DNA from: Marinilongibacter aquaticus
GTDB lineage: Bacteria > Bacteroidota > Bacteroidia > Cytophagales > Spirosomataceae
DNA: 64,000 nt
Assembly (NCBI RefSeq): GCF_020149935.1
Contig: NZ_CP083757.1
Span: 1,674,001-1,738,000, forward strand
Reading direction: 5' to 3'
Position 1 is the first letter of the stretch, and every line of letters starts with the position of its first letter. The notes beneath the pieces are model-generated. The model was given only the letters and a program-made list of their open reading frames with translations, made no database searches and was not told where the DNA came from. The translations under genes were made by a program, and so were the position numbers. Shown here one piece after another: positions 56,115 to 64,000 of this stretch.

Positions 56115-57452
56115 TCAGTTCAAAGGCGGCCGCTTTACTTTGATCACCAAGTGGTCGTTCATGGTTACGCCGTGATAGGTTTTCACCGCGAACACGTAGT
56201 CGCCATCGGCCAAAAAGCCCAAATCGAACACATTGCCAAAACCCGGAATATTCGAATAAGATTGCCCCGTAGCCAAATTTATTACAGTTTGGTCGGTATC
56301 CCAATTGATGCCCTGTGCCGTCAAAGTTACGTGCCCATCGTGGCGAGTCATTGTGGTTACGGTTGACCAGTGCCCCCCTTGATAATTGCGGTATACCGTG
56401 TAACGGGCAGCCGTTCTGAAATCATCAGTCGACATGTCGATTATGAAATCCTTTTTCGGGAACAATGCTGGGCTTTCCATTTTGTTGATGTTCGCCCGAA
56501 CCGGGAACATCGGATACGTATATAAATGGAATTCTTCGTAAACCATGCCCACATCGGTCACCATACGGATTTTGAGGTTGTCCACTACGCGGTCGGTATA
56601 GAAGTTATACATCGGAATCTCTTCCCAGGCTTGGCGTCCTTCGAGTTCCGAATTGGCCATGAAATAGGTATCAATCACTCGCGGATTGATAGCCGGCAAA
56701 TTCGTGTGCAAAGTCTGGAATTCTTCCAAAGTATTGGTATAAACTTGCGTATTTCGTATATCTGGATATTCTTGACAACCCGCTTTGGTACGCAACCAAA
56801 TGTTGTGCGGCTGTCCATCCGAAGGGTATTTGAAATAGCAATAATTCATCTCGCTGCCCGGCTGTACGGCTCCGGCATTGTTCATCAGCATCCAGTCCGT
56901 AAGGCCTTCAATCTTATATTCGGGCGTGTATTTCGCAATCATATCACCCACGAAAGAATTCGAGGAAGCTTGGGCGTACAAATGCGGGTTTGCAGGGCCG
57001 TGGTTCTGAAAATTCTCGCACACCTTGTTTTCATCGGGCACTGTAGGCACTGTGGGCGGATCGGGCGTCACAGGATCTGGATCTGTAGGTGTCACGGGAT
57101 CAGTTGGCGGTACCGTGGTGGGCGGCGGCTCGGGCAGCTCTTCAATGATGCGTGCGTCGAAAGTACTGCCCACTTCACTGTCGAAAAAAGATTCCAAATC
57201 AATGGCTTCGGTGGCCACGATCTCCAAACAAGCACCCGCTCCCGAAACGATGGTATTCTCCAATTTAACGGATTCCGAGCCTTTTGTTTCACAATTGGTA
57301 TTGCTGAAATAGTTTGAAATTATGATTTCGTTTTCCACAGCAGATACAGAATTCTCCGCTTGACTTTCAGCTACAGCGTCATTTGTTTTAATTTGTGCTT
57401 TCGCAATAGGACATATTGCGACAGAAAGCATAATTAACTTTAGTGCTCGCAT
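56115..57452 (-). CDS. Secreted protein with coathanger-stack-like segment and Pro/Thr-rich linker, function unknown
   Basis: From ATG 57452 the product is 445 residues with a signal peptide (about 1-20, ending AKAQ). An earlier GTG at 57470 would only add a basic tail. A segment at about 60-105 (AIDLESFFDSEVGSTFDARI) resembles the 3-coathanger-stack repeat found in T9SS cargo. A linker of Pro, Thr, Asp and Val (about 110-140) connects it to a unique C-terminal region of about 300 residues with several Trp, Tyr and Cys residues. I do not recognise that region. No T9SS sorting domain is evident at the end. The gene is divergent from the TrmH gene with only 25 bases between starts. Confidence 0.6.
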   Translation of the reverse strand: MRALKLIMLSVAICPIAKAQIKTNDAVAESQAENSVSAVENEIIISNYFSNTNCETKGSESVKLENTIVSGAGACLEIVATEAIDLESFFDSEVGSTFDARIIEELPEPPPTTVPPTDPVTPTDPDPVTPDPPTVPTVPDENKVCENFQNHGPANPHLYAQASSNSFVGDMIAKYTPEYKIEGLTDWMLMNNAGAVQPGSEMNYCYFKYPSDGQPHNIWLRTKAGCQEYPDIRNTQVYTNTLEEFQTLHTNLPAINPRVIDTYFMANSELEGRQAWEEIPMYNFYTDRVVDNLKIRMVTDVGMVYEEFHLYTYPMFPVRANINKMESPALFPKKDFIIDMSTDDFRTAARYTVYRNYQGGHWSTVTTMTRHDGHVTLTAQGINWDTDQTVINLATGQSYSNIPGFGNVFDLGFLADGDYVFAVKTYHGVTMNDHLVIKVKRPPLN

Positions 57453-57477
57453 ATTTTTATTCTTTTTCACTCATCGA

Positions 57478-58050
57478 ATGCCCATGTCAAAGCAGACCGT
57501 TCACAAGACAAGTATGGATCAATTAGGAAGAAAAGACGTAAGTTCTTTCAAATCTAGTAAAAAGTTTCCAATTTGTATAGTACTCGACAATATACGTAGC
57601 CTCCAAAATGTAGGATCATTCTTTCGTACGGCCGATTCTTTCCTTATCGAAAGCCTTTATCTCTGCGGCATAACGGGCACTCCGCCCAACAAAGAAATTG
57701 AGAAAACAGCTTTGGGTTCCACTCATTCTGTGGATTTCAAATACTTCGAAAACACTTTGGACGCCCTGCACGACTTAAAGCAAAAAGGCTTCCGTTTAGC
57801 GGCTTTGGAGCAAACCGACAAAAGCGTCTGGCTTCAAGATTTCATCCCCGAAACTGATGAAAAGCTGGCTTTTATCTTTGGCAATGAAGTTTTCGGTGTT
57901 CAGAACGAAGTACTCGAAATGGCCGATATTGTGTTGGAAATCCCACAATTTGGCACAAAGCATTCTTTAAATGTCAGTGTTTCCGCAGGAATAGTGCTTT
58001 GGGACACTTATTTGAAAAACAGTTTGAACCTTTGCAAAAGCCCTTCGTAG
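57478..58050 (+). CDS. TrmH/SpoU-family RNA 2'-O-methyltransferase
   Basis: The 190-residue protein shows all three SPOUT-family motifs: VLDNIRSLQNVGSFFRTAD (motif 1), AFIFGNEVFGVQNEVLE (motif 2) and IPQFGTKHSLNVSVSAGIV (motif 3, the knot with the SAM-binding loop). It probably methylates a ribose 2'-OH in tRNA or rRNA; the target cannot be told. ATG at 57478, 57484 or 57514 are possible starts. Its last 43 bases overlap the 3' end of the convergent SGNH-hydrolase gene. Confidence 0.88.
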   Translation: MPMSKQTVHKTSMDQLGRKDVSSFKSSKKFPICIVLDNIRSLQNVGSFFRTADSFLIESLYLCGITGTPPNKEIEKTALGSTHSVDFKYFENTLDALHDLKQKGFRLAALEQTDKSVWLQDFIPETDEKLAFIFGNEVFGVQNEVLEMADIVLEIPQFGTKHSLNVSVSAGIVLWDTYLKNSLNLCKSPS

Positions 58051-60293
58051 TGTACGGTTAGAATATACAAACCGTGAAGGTTGTACGTAAACTGAATAGT
58101 TTGCGGCAGGTGTATGTCACGCACAGGTTGCTTGGCCAATACCGTTCGCCCGTTCATGTCGCTTAGGCTCACCTCGGCATTCTCGATCAGCCGATCGGAA
58201 GCCAAGAATACCCTGCCATCGTATATAGGATTCGGATAAACCAATATTCCGTTTTCTGTTTCCACTTTCGAGAAAAGCAATTTGCCCGATTGATTTGAAG
58301 GACAAACCGCTTCAAAGGGCAAATCATGGCTTTCATACCCCACCACCGCATAGTACTGGCCGTCGTTGCCAATAAGCTGAAAATTGTTTTCATTGGCTAC
58401 CAAGGCATCGTTCATGTACCAATCGAAACTGGAGTAAAGAGCGGTTGAAGCCACCGCCAAAGAAAATGGGCCATCCTGCAACAGAACCGGAGCCTCTGGT
58501 TTGGCAAATATTTTCACCTCTGTCGAATCGGCATACGGCGACACGCAACCGTATTGAGAAACGGCTCTTGCAGTAAACCTTTGCAAGCCCAATGCCGAAA
58601 TTTCAATGTTTTCATTTGTACTTCCCGTACTCCACTCCACCCCTAAAGCAGGCGTCAGTGCCCTCAAGGTAACAGACTCTCCTTCGCAGGCCCCAAAGCG
58701 TTCGTTTGCACTTACGATTTGCGGAGCCTCTGGATTGGGTTCCACGCGAATGTTGATATTGCCCGAATTCCGCGACAAACAGCCTTTATCTGTTTTGTAT
58801 TTGGCTGTCACAAAAGTAGACTGCGTCACCTGCAATGTAGATTGCACACTGCCGTCTTGCCAAAGCACTTGATAGGCCGCATTGTCCGGCCTTACAGTGA
58901 CCGTCGTTCCCTCACAAACCAAAGTACCTTCATCGGCACTCAAAGAAGGCGTTTCGGGCAACAGGTTATCGTATTTCAATAATTCTGAGAAACGGAAATT
59001 CCCTTGGTCATCCTTTATCTCGGCTTGGGCATATCCATTCGACATCTGATAGGTCGAGCCCGAAAATGAGCTGTTCCACACCACATTGTTGTAACTGTCT
59101 TTCAAAGATACCTGAGCCTGAACGCCATTCGGGCAAGTAGCCTGCAACTCTGAAAATGGCCGACCTTGAGCGGCACTCAAACTGTATAAGTTTTCTTCGA
59201 AATACTGCTCCATGGCACTGGCCAATTCGCTCAATCCCGAATAAGAAAAATGCACACCATCAATTCGAGGAAGACCCAAGACGTCGGTCAAAGGACCTTG
59301 ATATACATTGCTCAATTCGTCGATGGCCTTTTGTTGGGCATTGAGAATGGCTTGATGCGAACTGTTTTGAATATAAGAAGTTTTGGTCACCACCCAGTTT
59401 ACCGGAAAGCCCACATCTTCTCCCACACCTTGCAAAAAGTCTTTCAAGTCGTTGTAATACGCATTCGAAGATCTTTGGTAATCGCTCTCCCCCTGAATCC
59501 AAACCACGGTACGCAAGCCGTACATCTGAATCTGTCGCTGCAAAATAATGCTCAAAAACGAGTAAGGTCCATTCCCCGGAAAAGTAAAACCATAACCGGG
59601 ATGAACAGTGGGCAAACCATTTAAGCTGCTCAGCCAGTTTTCAATATCAGTCCCTTCGAAAGCGGCATTGAAAAACAAAACAGGCACGTTGAATTTCGCG
59701 GCCATAAGGTCGCCGAGCTCACCCCAAGCCCATGCAGATTGCCCGTGTGGGCCAATATTGGTGGCTTTGTCGAGATGAGCAAACTGCGACAAAGGCGAGC
59801 TTTCATCAATATAGTCTGATTTGTAAAAACTGTAGCAATTCACACGGTCGTCGTAGGCTCCTCTGCTGGTGTAACGCAAGAAACCTTGGGCATTTGATTG
59901 GCCAGAAAACACAATGACCTCACCAATACCTACCCTTTCGAGCGAGGTGGTGCTCAGCACTTGCCCAGCTTTTATTGAGCGAAGTTCTACGCGATACCAA
60001 CCGCCTTTACCTTCTACTTTCCCCGAAAACGAACCGGCCAACAACTGATCGTCGACAGTTGTCCATGCCGTTTCATTTCCCTGACCGAAAACCATGGGCA
60101 CCAATCGCCCTTCGATGGAATCGGCGTCTTTCTCAGCCACTCCCATTACAGTAATGAAACCGTTGTTGGAGTTATCCCTTTGAAAAACGGCTCTTTCGGT
60201 TGGAAATGCAAGTTCGATGCTTGCCCAAGAGGGCAAACCGACTGCTAAAATCAATAAGGTTAGACCAATTCTCGCTGTGAATTGAATTTTCAT
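58008..60293 (-). CDS. T9SS-sorted SGNH hydrolase, sialate O-acetylesterase-like
   Basis: The 761-residue protein has a signal peptide (about 1-25), a small beta domain (about 28-120) and an SGNH hydrolase domain (about 121-370). The nucleophile Ser133 lies in FSGQSNAQG, with the GESDYQRS block and a catalytic DGVHFS at the end. This matches carbohydrate or sialate O-acetylesterases. Ig-like or PKD-like units follow (about 390-660; WSTGSTNENIEIS). The C-terminal domain (about 685-761; VYPNPIYDGRVFL, VSLSDMNGRTVL, GLYILTVHYEG) is a type A T9SS sorting signal. It should deacetylate surface or extracellular glycans. It begins 18 bases after pheS. Confidence 0.8.
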   Translation of the reverse strand: MKIQFTARIGLTLLILAVGLPSWASIELAFPTERAVFQRDNSNNGFITVMGVAEKDADSIEGRLVPMVFGQGNETAWTTVDDQLLAGSFSGKVEGKGGWYRVELRSIKAGQVLSTTSLERVGIGEVIVFSGQSNAQGFLRYTSRGAYDDRVNCYSFYKSDYIDESSPLSQFAHLDKATNIGPHGQSAWAWGELGDLMAAKFNVPVLFFNAAFEGTDIENWLSSLNGLPTVHPGYGFTFPGNGPYSFLSIILQRQIQMYGLRTVVWIQGESDYQRSSNAYYNDLKDFLQGVGEDVGFPVNWVVTKTSYIQNSSHQAILNAQQKAIDELSNVYQGPLTDVLGLPRIDGVHFSYSGLSELASAMEQYFEENLYSLSAAQGRPFSELQATCPNGVQAQVSLKDSYNNVVWNSSFSGSTYQMSNGYAQAEIKDDQGNFRFSELLKYDNLLPETPSLSADEGTLVCEGTTVTVRPDNAAYQVLWQDGSVQSTLQVTQSTFVTAKYKTDKGCLSRNSGNINIRVEPNPEAPQIVSANERFGACEGESVTLRALTPALGVEWSTGSTNENIEISALGLQRFTARAVSQYGCVSPYADSTEVKIFAKPEAPVLLQDGPFSLAVASTALYSSFDWYMNDALVANENNFQLIGNDGQYYAVVGYESHDLPFEAVCPSNQSGKLLFSKVETENGILVYPNPIYDGRVFLASDRLIENAEVSLSDMNGRTVLAKQPVRDIHLPQTIQFTYNLHGLYILTVHYEGLLQRFKLFFK

Positions 60294-60311
60294 TATTCAA
60301 TCATAAAAAAT

Positions 60312-61343
60312 CTATGCCCCTTTAAATTGTCCAATGAAACGCACATCATTGTCAAAAAATAGGCGAATATCGTTGATGTCGTATTTCAACATGGCAATAC
60401 GCTCAATCCCCATACCAAATGCAAAACCTGTATATTCTTCAGGATCAATACCGCTGCTGCTCAACACATTCGGATCGACCATTCCCGATCCACCAATTTC
60501 AACCCAACCCGTTTTTTTGCAAATATTACAGCCTTTACCCTTGCAAATGAAACAAGAGATGTCGATTTCGGCACTGGGCTCGGTAAATGGGAAATAACTC
60601 GGACGCAAACGAATCTTTGTGTCTTTTCCGAACATTTCCTTGGCAAAATGATAAAGTGTGTCTTTCAAATCTTTAAAGCTCACATTTTTGTCTACATACA
60701 AGCCTTCAGCTTGATGAAACTGGCAATGTGCACGGGCCGAAATGGCTTCATTTCTGTACACGCGGCCAATCATAATCGATCGCAATGGAGGCTTTTTGTG
60801 CTCCATCAAGCGAACCTGCACATTTGAAGTATGTGTACGCAAAAGCACATCGTCTTGTTGCCTTGCTTCTTTCGACACGAAGAAAGTGTCTTGCATTTCT
60901 CTTGCGGGATGGTTTTCTGCAAAATTCAATGCCGTGAAATTGTACCAATCGGTTTCGATTTCAGGTCCATCCTCACTGCTGAAACCCATTCTTGCAAAAA
61001 TCTCGGTGATTCTTCTTCTCACCAAAGTCAAAGGGTGTAAGCTGCCGAGGCCGTCTAGGCCAACAGGCAAAAACACATCCGGACCATCACCCTTTTTCGA
61101 ACCGGCCACGGAAAGTCCCGACTTCAGCTCCTCCAATCGGTTCTCCAAAGATACTTTCAGGGCATTCAAAGCTTGTCCAACTTCTCTTTTCTCTTCTTTC
61201 GGCACCTGCTTGAACTGATCGAACAAGGCATTCAGCTTTCCTTTTTTGCTCAGAAACTCAATCCTGAAATCTTCCACTTCTTCGGCTGTGTCTGCCAACC
61301 ATTTTGCAGCTTCCGCCTCCAAGCTTTTTATTCTATCTATCAC
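60312..61343 (-). CDS. pheS: Phenylalanine--tRNA ligase alpha subunit
   Basis: PheS is the catalytic subunit of the alpha2beta2 class II enzyme that charges tRNA-Phe. The 343-residue protein has the N-terminal coiled coil (about 1-90) and motif 2 around SIMIGRVYRNEAISARAHCQFHQAEGLYVD. Motif 3 is FAFGMGIERIAMLKYDINDIRLFFDND. The start is GTG at 61343, as no ATG is available close to the expected N terminus (MIDRIKSLEAEA). An uncommon insert with four cysteines (CFICKGKGCNICKKTGW) may bind zinc, and many PheS proteins have it. A promoter-like TATCTTTG lies upstream. Confidence 0.95.
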   Translation of the reverse strand: MIDRIKSLEAEAAKWLADTAEEVEDFRIEFLSKKGKLNALFDQFKQVPKEEKREVGQALNALKVSLENRLEELKSGLSVAGSKKGDGPDVFLPVGLDGLGSLHPLTLVRRRITEIFARMGFSSEDGPEIETDWYNFTALNFAENHPAREMQDTFFVSKEARQQDDVLLRTHTSNVQVRLMEHKKPPLRSIMIGRVYRNEAISARAHCQFHQAEGLYVDKNVSFKDLKDTLYHFAKEMFGKDTKIRLRPSYFPFTEPSAEIDISCFICKGKGCNICKKTGWVEIGGSGMVDPNVLSSSGIDPEEYTGFAFGMGIERIAMLKYDINDIRLFFDNDVRFIGQFKGA

Positions 61344-61674
61344 CCTTTAAATCCTTTTTAATTTCTTCGAAGATTGCAAAGATAAGGAGAATTAAAAAAA
61401 CAAAAATAATTTAAGCGATCAATCCGAAACCTTTCAAAAAGCCTTCAAAACACCGCTTTTCAGCCTCCGTACTAATCAGTTTTTCATTAGGTAGTTCTAC
61501 GCATTCTCCAAATCAACAATTCTACACAAACAACTAAAAATCAATAAGTTATACTAAAATTCATTCATTCCAAGTGGCTGTATACAGTTTGATTTCGCTT
61601 CTATTATAGGGAAATTCATTCCAGAAAATTGGATCGGAAATCATTTCAATTACACCACCTTAACTACTAAAGCA
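61344..61674. other. Intergenic region between divergent pheS and LytTR genes
   Basis: This 331-base AT-rich stretch contains the predicted pheS promoter on the minus strand. The LytTR side has no clear consensus promoter. I see no ORF, repeat or RNA gene in it. Confidence 0.5.
61377..61403 (-). promoter_or_regulatory. Predicted promoter of pheS
   Basis: On the minus strand, TATCTTTG (61384-61377) is a full match to TAnnTTTG. A TTTTG element lies about 16 bases further upstream, slightly closer than usual. The leader to the GTG start would be about 30 bases. Confidence 0.5.
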
Positions 61675-62043
61675 ATGAAAAAAGAAAAGAAAGACACCTT
61701 AAAGATCTTTGGGAAAAAGCAAACCAGAGAAATTAAAATCGGAAGTATAATCCACCTTCAGGGCGAGTTAAACTACACGTATGTGTACACCGAAACGGAG
61801 AAATTTTTGAGTGCGAAAACACTGAAAACATACGAAGAGGTACTCGATTCGAAGGTGTTCATCCGCACACACAAATCGCATTTGATCAACCAGTCGAAAA
61901 TCAAAGACCTTTCGGACATGGACACGCTCCGCCAGGTTGAGTTGAACGACGGCACACGAATTGATATTTCCAGACGCAAATTCAAAGAAGTGAAAAAGCG
62001 AATTACAGAACATCAAAAGAAATTTTCGGAGAAAATACTTTAG
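61675..62043 (+). CDS. Stand-alone LytTR DNA-binding regulator
   Basis: The 122-residue protein consists of a LytTR DNA-binding domain (about 18-112; IIHLQGELNYTYVYTETEKFL, FIRTHKSHLINQSKI, RIDISRRKFKEVKKRI) with no receiver domain and a basic N terminus. LytTR proteins normally follow a phosphoacceptor receiver. Here control must come from expression level, a partner or another signal. It is not next to a histidine kinase in the window. A terminator follows its stop. Confidence 0.85.
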   Translation: MKKEKKDTLKIFGKKQTREIKIGSIIHLQGELNYTYVYTETEKFLSAKTLKTYEEVLDSKVFIRTHKSHLINQSKIKDLSDMDTLRQVELNDGTRIDISRRKFKEVKKRITEHQKKFSEKIL

Positions 62044-62058
62044 TGGTTAGGTGAAGTT

Positions 62059-62090
62059 AAAGCAGTTGTCCTTTGGATGGCTGCTTTTTT
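62059..62090. terminator. Bidirectional terminator between the LytTR and VanX-like genes
   Basis: AAAGCAG (62059-62065) pairs with CTGCTTT (62081-62087), with an inner TCC/GGA pairing. It is followed by a T-run on the plus strand and preceded by A-rich DNA serving the minus strand, so it suits the convergent genes on both sides. Confidence 0.75.
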
Positions 62091-62842
62091 TAATTCACTA
62101 AAGGATACCGCTCTTTTGCATGGGCCAAACTTGTAGAATTGAAATGCCACCACTCGCTTGTAATGGGATTGAAACCCGCCTCGTGCATGGCGTTTCTCAA
62201 AATTATTCTGTTTTCGATGGCCTTGGCCGAAAGCAAACCCTGCTCTTGCATGAGTTTCTCTTTCGACGGATAGGCCAAATTGCCAAAATAGTCGTATTTC
62301 GTGCCCATATCCAACAAAGAGTCTGCAGCCGTATCGAAGACAGAAAGGTCGATGGCACAACCGTAATTGTGCAATGAACCGCGGCTCGGATCGGCCACAA
62401 AAGAACTTCGCAAACCCACCGGAATGCTATCCAAGGCATGCCAAAGTATTTTCTGAATACGGTGTGGACGCACCGCATCGAAAACATACAATCTGTATTC
62501 TGGGTATTTGTCTTGCAATTTTTGATTGGCCACTTTCAGTTTCTCGGCCACATCTTTGGGCAAATATGCTCTTGTGAGCTCTTCATACACATCTGTTCCA
62601 AAAAAATTGTCTTCCGTCGAATATTTCAGTTCCACCATCAACGACGGATCCACCGCTTGGATATCCACCAAACCCTGGTCGATTAAACTCTGTTCAAACT
62701 GTCCAATTTGTTCTTCTTTTTCAGTTTCAGCAAATGGAGAGTCGTCGACCACTATTTCCACATCTGCATTTTCATCGGTGGCTGGTGCTGTGCAGCACAA
62801 AAAGAGGCAGGAAAAGGATACCGCAAGTACAAAGTCTTTCAT
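62090..62842 (-). CDS. D-alanyl-D-alanine dipeptidase-like lipoprotein (VanX/M15 family)
   Basis: Starting at ATG 62842, the 250-residue protein has a lipoprotein signal (MKDFVLAVSFSCLFLCC) and an acidic spacer. The M15D dipeptidase fold follows, with YVFDAVRPHRIQKILW, the zinc motif SLHNYGCAIDLS (SxHxxGxAxD, His and Asp ligands) and EWWHFNS (catalytic Glu and His ligand). Such enzymes hydrolyse D-Ala-D-Ala or related peptidoglycan dipeptides. Here location in the periplasm suggests cell-wall recycling or nutrient use rather than vancomycin resistance, as no vanH or vanA homologue is nearby. Earlier in-frame starts would hide the signal. Confidence 0.85.
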   Translation of the reverse strand: MKDFVLAVSFSCLFLCCTAPATDENADVEIVVDDSPFAETEKEEQIGQFEQSLIDQGLVDIQAVDPSLMVELKYSTEDNFFGTDVYEELTRAYLPKDVAEKLKVANQKLQDKYPEYRLYVFDAVRPHRIQKILWHALDSIPVGLRSSFVADPSRGSLHNYGCAIDLSVFDTAADSLLDMGTKYDYFGNLAYPSKEKLMQEQGLLSAKAIENRIILRNAMHEAGFNPITSEWWHFNSTSLAHAKERYPLVN

Positions 62843-62919
62843 TTTCGAAAAGCTATTTCTATATTTCAAATTCATTCGTGCGTTGCAATTTAAACCCAAA
62901 AAGGCATTCTTTCTAAAAC

Positions 62920-64000
62920 ATGGTATTAAACTACGTCTGGGCCGGCTTCTTTATCATTGCCATAGTTGTTGCCTTAATCAAGTGCTTCATTTTTCAGGAT
63001 ACACAGATTTTTGAGCTTCTCGTCAGTGGTGTGTTCGATTCCGCCAAAACCGGCTTTGAGATTTCTTTGGCCCTTACTGGCGTTATGACCCTCTTTTTGG
63101 GCATTCTTAAAATTGGAGAAGAGGCAGGTGCAATTCGTCTGTTGAGCCGAATTATTGGGCCATTTTTCAGAAAGCTCTTTCCCGAAATCCCAGAAAACCA
63201 TCCGGCATTGGGACAGATGATCATGAATTTTTCGGCCAATATGTTGAACTTGGACAATGCCGCCACACCTTTTGGACTTAAAGCCATGGAAAGTTTGCAA
63301 GAATTGAACCCGAGCAAAGACACGGCCTCCAATTCGCAAATCATGTTTTTGGTTTTGCAAACCTCGGGACTCACTTTGATTCCAATTAATATCATGACTT
63401 ATCGGGCTTCGATGGGAGCCGCCGACCCTTCAGATATTTTCATGCCCATTCTGATCAGCACATATTTTGCGACTTTGATAAGCTTGATTTTTGTCATGAT
63501 CAAGCAAAAAATAAACATTTGGGATCGAACCATTCTGCTTTGGCTCAGCGGCCTTACTGCAGCCATTGCCTTACTGATCGGCTACCTTAGCACATTGAGC
63601 CAGCAAGAGGTGGAAACGTTCTCGAAAATTTACAGCAACCTGATCTTGATCGCTGTCATTGTATCTTTTATTGTAGGCGGTTTGATCAAAAAAATCGATG
63701 TTTTCGACACTTTCATTACCGGAGCGAAAGAGGGTTTTCAAGTGGCCGTAAAAATCATCCCCTATCTTGTCGGGATGTTGGTGGCCATCAGCATGTTGCG
63801 AAATTCAGGTGTACTCGACTTCTTTACAGATTCTTTGGCTTGGGTCATTGGCAGCTTGGGATTCGACACGCAGTTTGTCGACGCCCTCCCTGTAGCCATC
63901 ATGCGTCCACTATCGGGCAGCGGAGCCCGCGGATTGATGATCGAGGCCATGGAGAATTACGGTCCCGATTCCTTCTTGGGCAAATTGGTGTGTATTTTTC
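62920..64000 (+). CDS. Nucleoside-recognition (SpmA/SpmB-like) membrane protein, 3' end outside window
   Basis: The ATG at 62920 opens a frame that continues past the right edge, giving at least 360 residues. About nine hydrophobic segments are visible, with GATE/nucleoside-recognition-domain features: FSANMLNLDNAATPFGLKAM in the first half and VAIMRPLSGSGARGLMIEAM in the second. This arrangement corresponds to a fusion of spore maturation proteins SpmA and SpmB, which is common in non-sporulating Bacteroidota and of unknown function there. The gene is divergent from the VanX-like gene across 77 bases. Confidence 0.8.
   Translation, partial: MVLNYVWAGFFIIAIVVALIKCFIFQDTQIFELLVSGVFDSAKTGFEISLALTGVMTLFLGILKIGEEAGAIRLLSRIIGPFFRKLFPEIPENHPALGQMIMNFSANMLNLDNAATPFGLKAMESLQELNPSKDTASNSQIMFLVLQTSGLTLIPINIMTYRASMGAADPSDIFMPILISTYFATLISLIFVMIKQKINIWDRTILLWLSGLTAAIALLIGYLSTLSQQEVETFSKIYSNLILIAVIVSFIVGGLIKKIDVFDTFITGAKEGFQVAVKIIPYLVGMLVAISMLRNSGVLDFFTDSLAWVIGSLGFDTQFVDALPVAIMRPLSGSGARGLMIEAMENYGPDSFLGKLVCIF

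Noticed and set aside
62090-62842. VanX-like gene considered as vancomycin resistance
   Set aside because: There is no vanH, vanA or vanRS neighbour, and the protein is a lipoprotein of a kind common in Bacteroidota, where M15D dipeptidases are unrelated to resistance.

Overview
The window reads as a chromosomal segment of a gliding or surface-active member of the Bacteroidota, most likely order Cytophagales. The grounds are type IX secretion (T9SS) PorP/SprF proteins, a giant cargo protein ending in a gliding-motility-type (CHU_C, type B) sorting domain, SusC/SusD and other TonB-dependent receptors, DUF4249 lipoproteins, lipoproteins with FG-GAP and ASPIC/UnbV domains, and promoters of the Bacteroidota TTTG...TAnnTTTG kind. 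The genus cannot be fixed from sequence reading alone. I see no rRNA or tRNA gene, insertion sequence, prophage or CRISPR array.

Layout. 1-6.8 kb: housekeeping genes (membrane methyltransferase, DUF4230, miaA, a YceI lipoprotein, cmk, a DAO-family oxidase) and an outer-membrane protein with a degenerate peptidase-MA domain. 7-19 kb: a T9SS surface locus with a 2486-residue cargo, two PorP/SprF proteins and a PorE-like OmpA protein between them. 19-25 kb: the 2-oxoglutarate dehydrogenase complex (sucA, sucB with two lipoyl domains, then lpdA behind a terminator). 25-33.4 kb: a near mirror-image uptake locus, DUF4249 / TonB receptor / TonB receptor / kelch lipoprotein / DUF4249.

33.4-37.2 kb holds the most unusual item: three overlapping genes for a glutaminase-less asparagine-synthetase-like enzyme, a radical SAM enzyme with extra C-terminal cysteines, and a flavin-dependent-halogenase-like oxidoreductase. 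This looks like a small, uncharacterised biosynthetic operon. Convergent to it, 37.2-48.2 kb carries a TauE/SafE permease, an RnfD/UnbU-like membrane protein overlapping an ASPIC/UnbV (CRTAC1) protein, and two very large FG-GAP/UnbV lipoproteins. UnbU and UnbV are otherwise known as accessory genes of enediyne clusters, but no enediyne polyketide synthase is present here. A susCD pair (48.3-53.3 kb) follows, closed by a very strong terminator.

53.4-64 kb: a lamin-tail-domain secreted protein, a Tat-type sugar isomerase-like protein, a coathanger-stack secreted protein, a TrmH-family RNA methyltransferase, a T9SS-sorted SGNH/sialate-esterase-like protein behind pheS, a stand-alone LytTR regulator, a VanX-like D-Ala-D-Ala dipeptidase lipoprotein and the start of a fused SpmA/SpmB-like membrane protein. 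All family assignments rest on reading motifs and domain order by eye; no database search was run.
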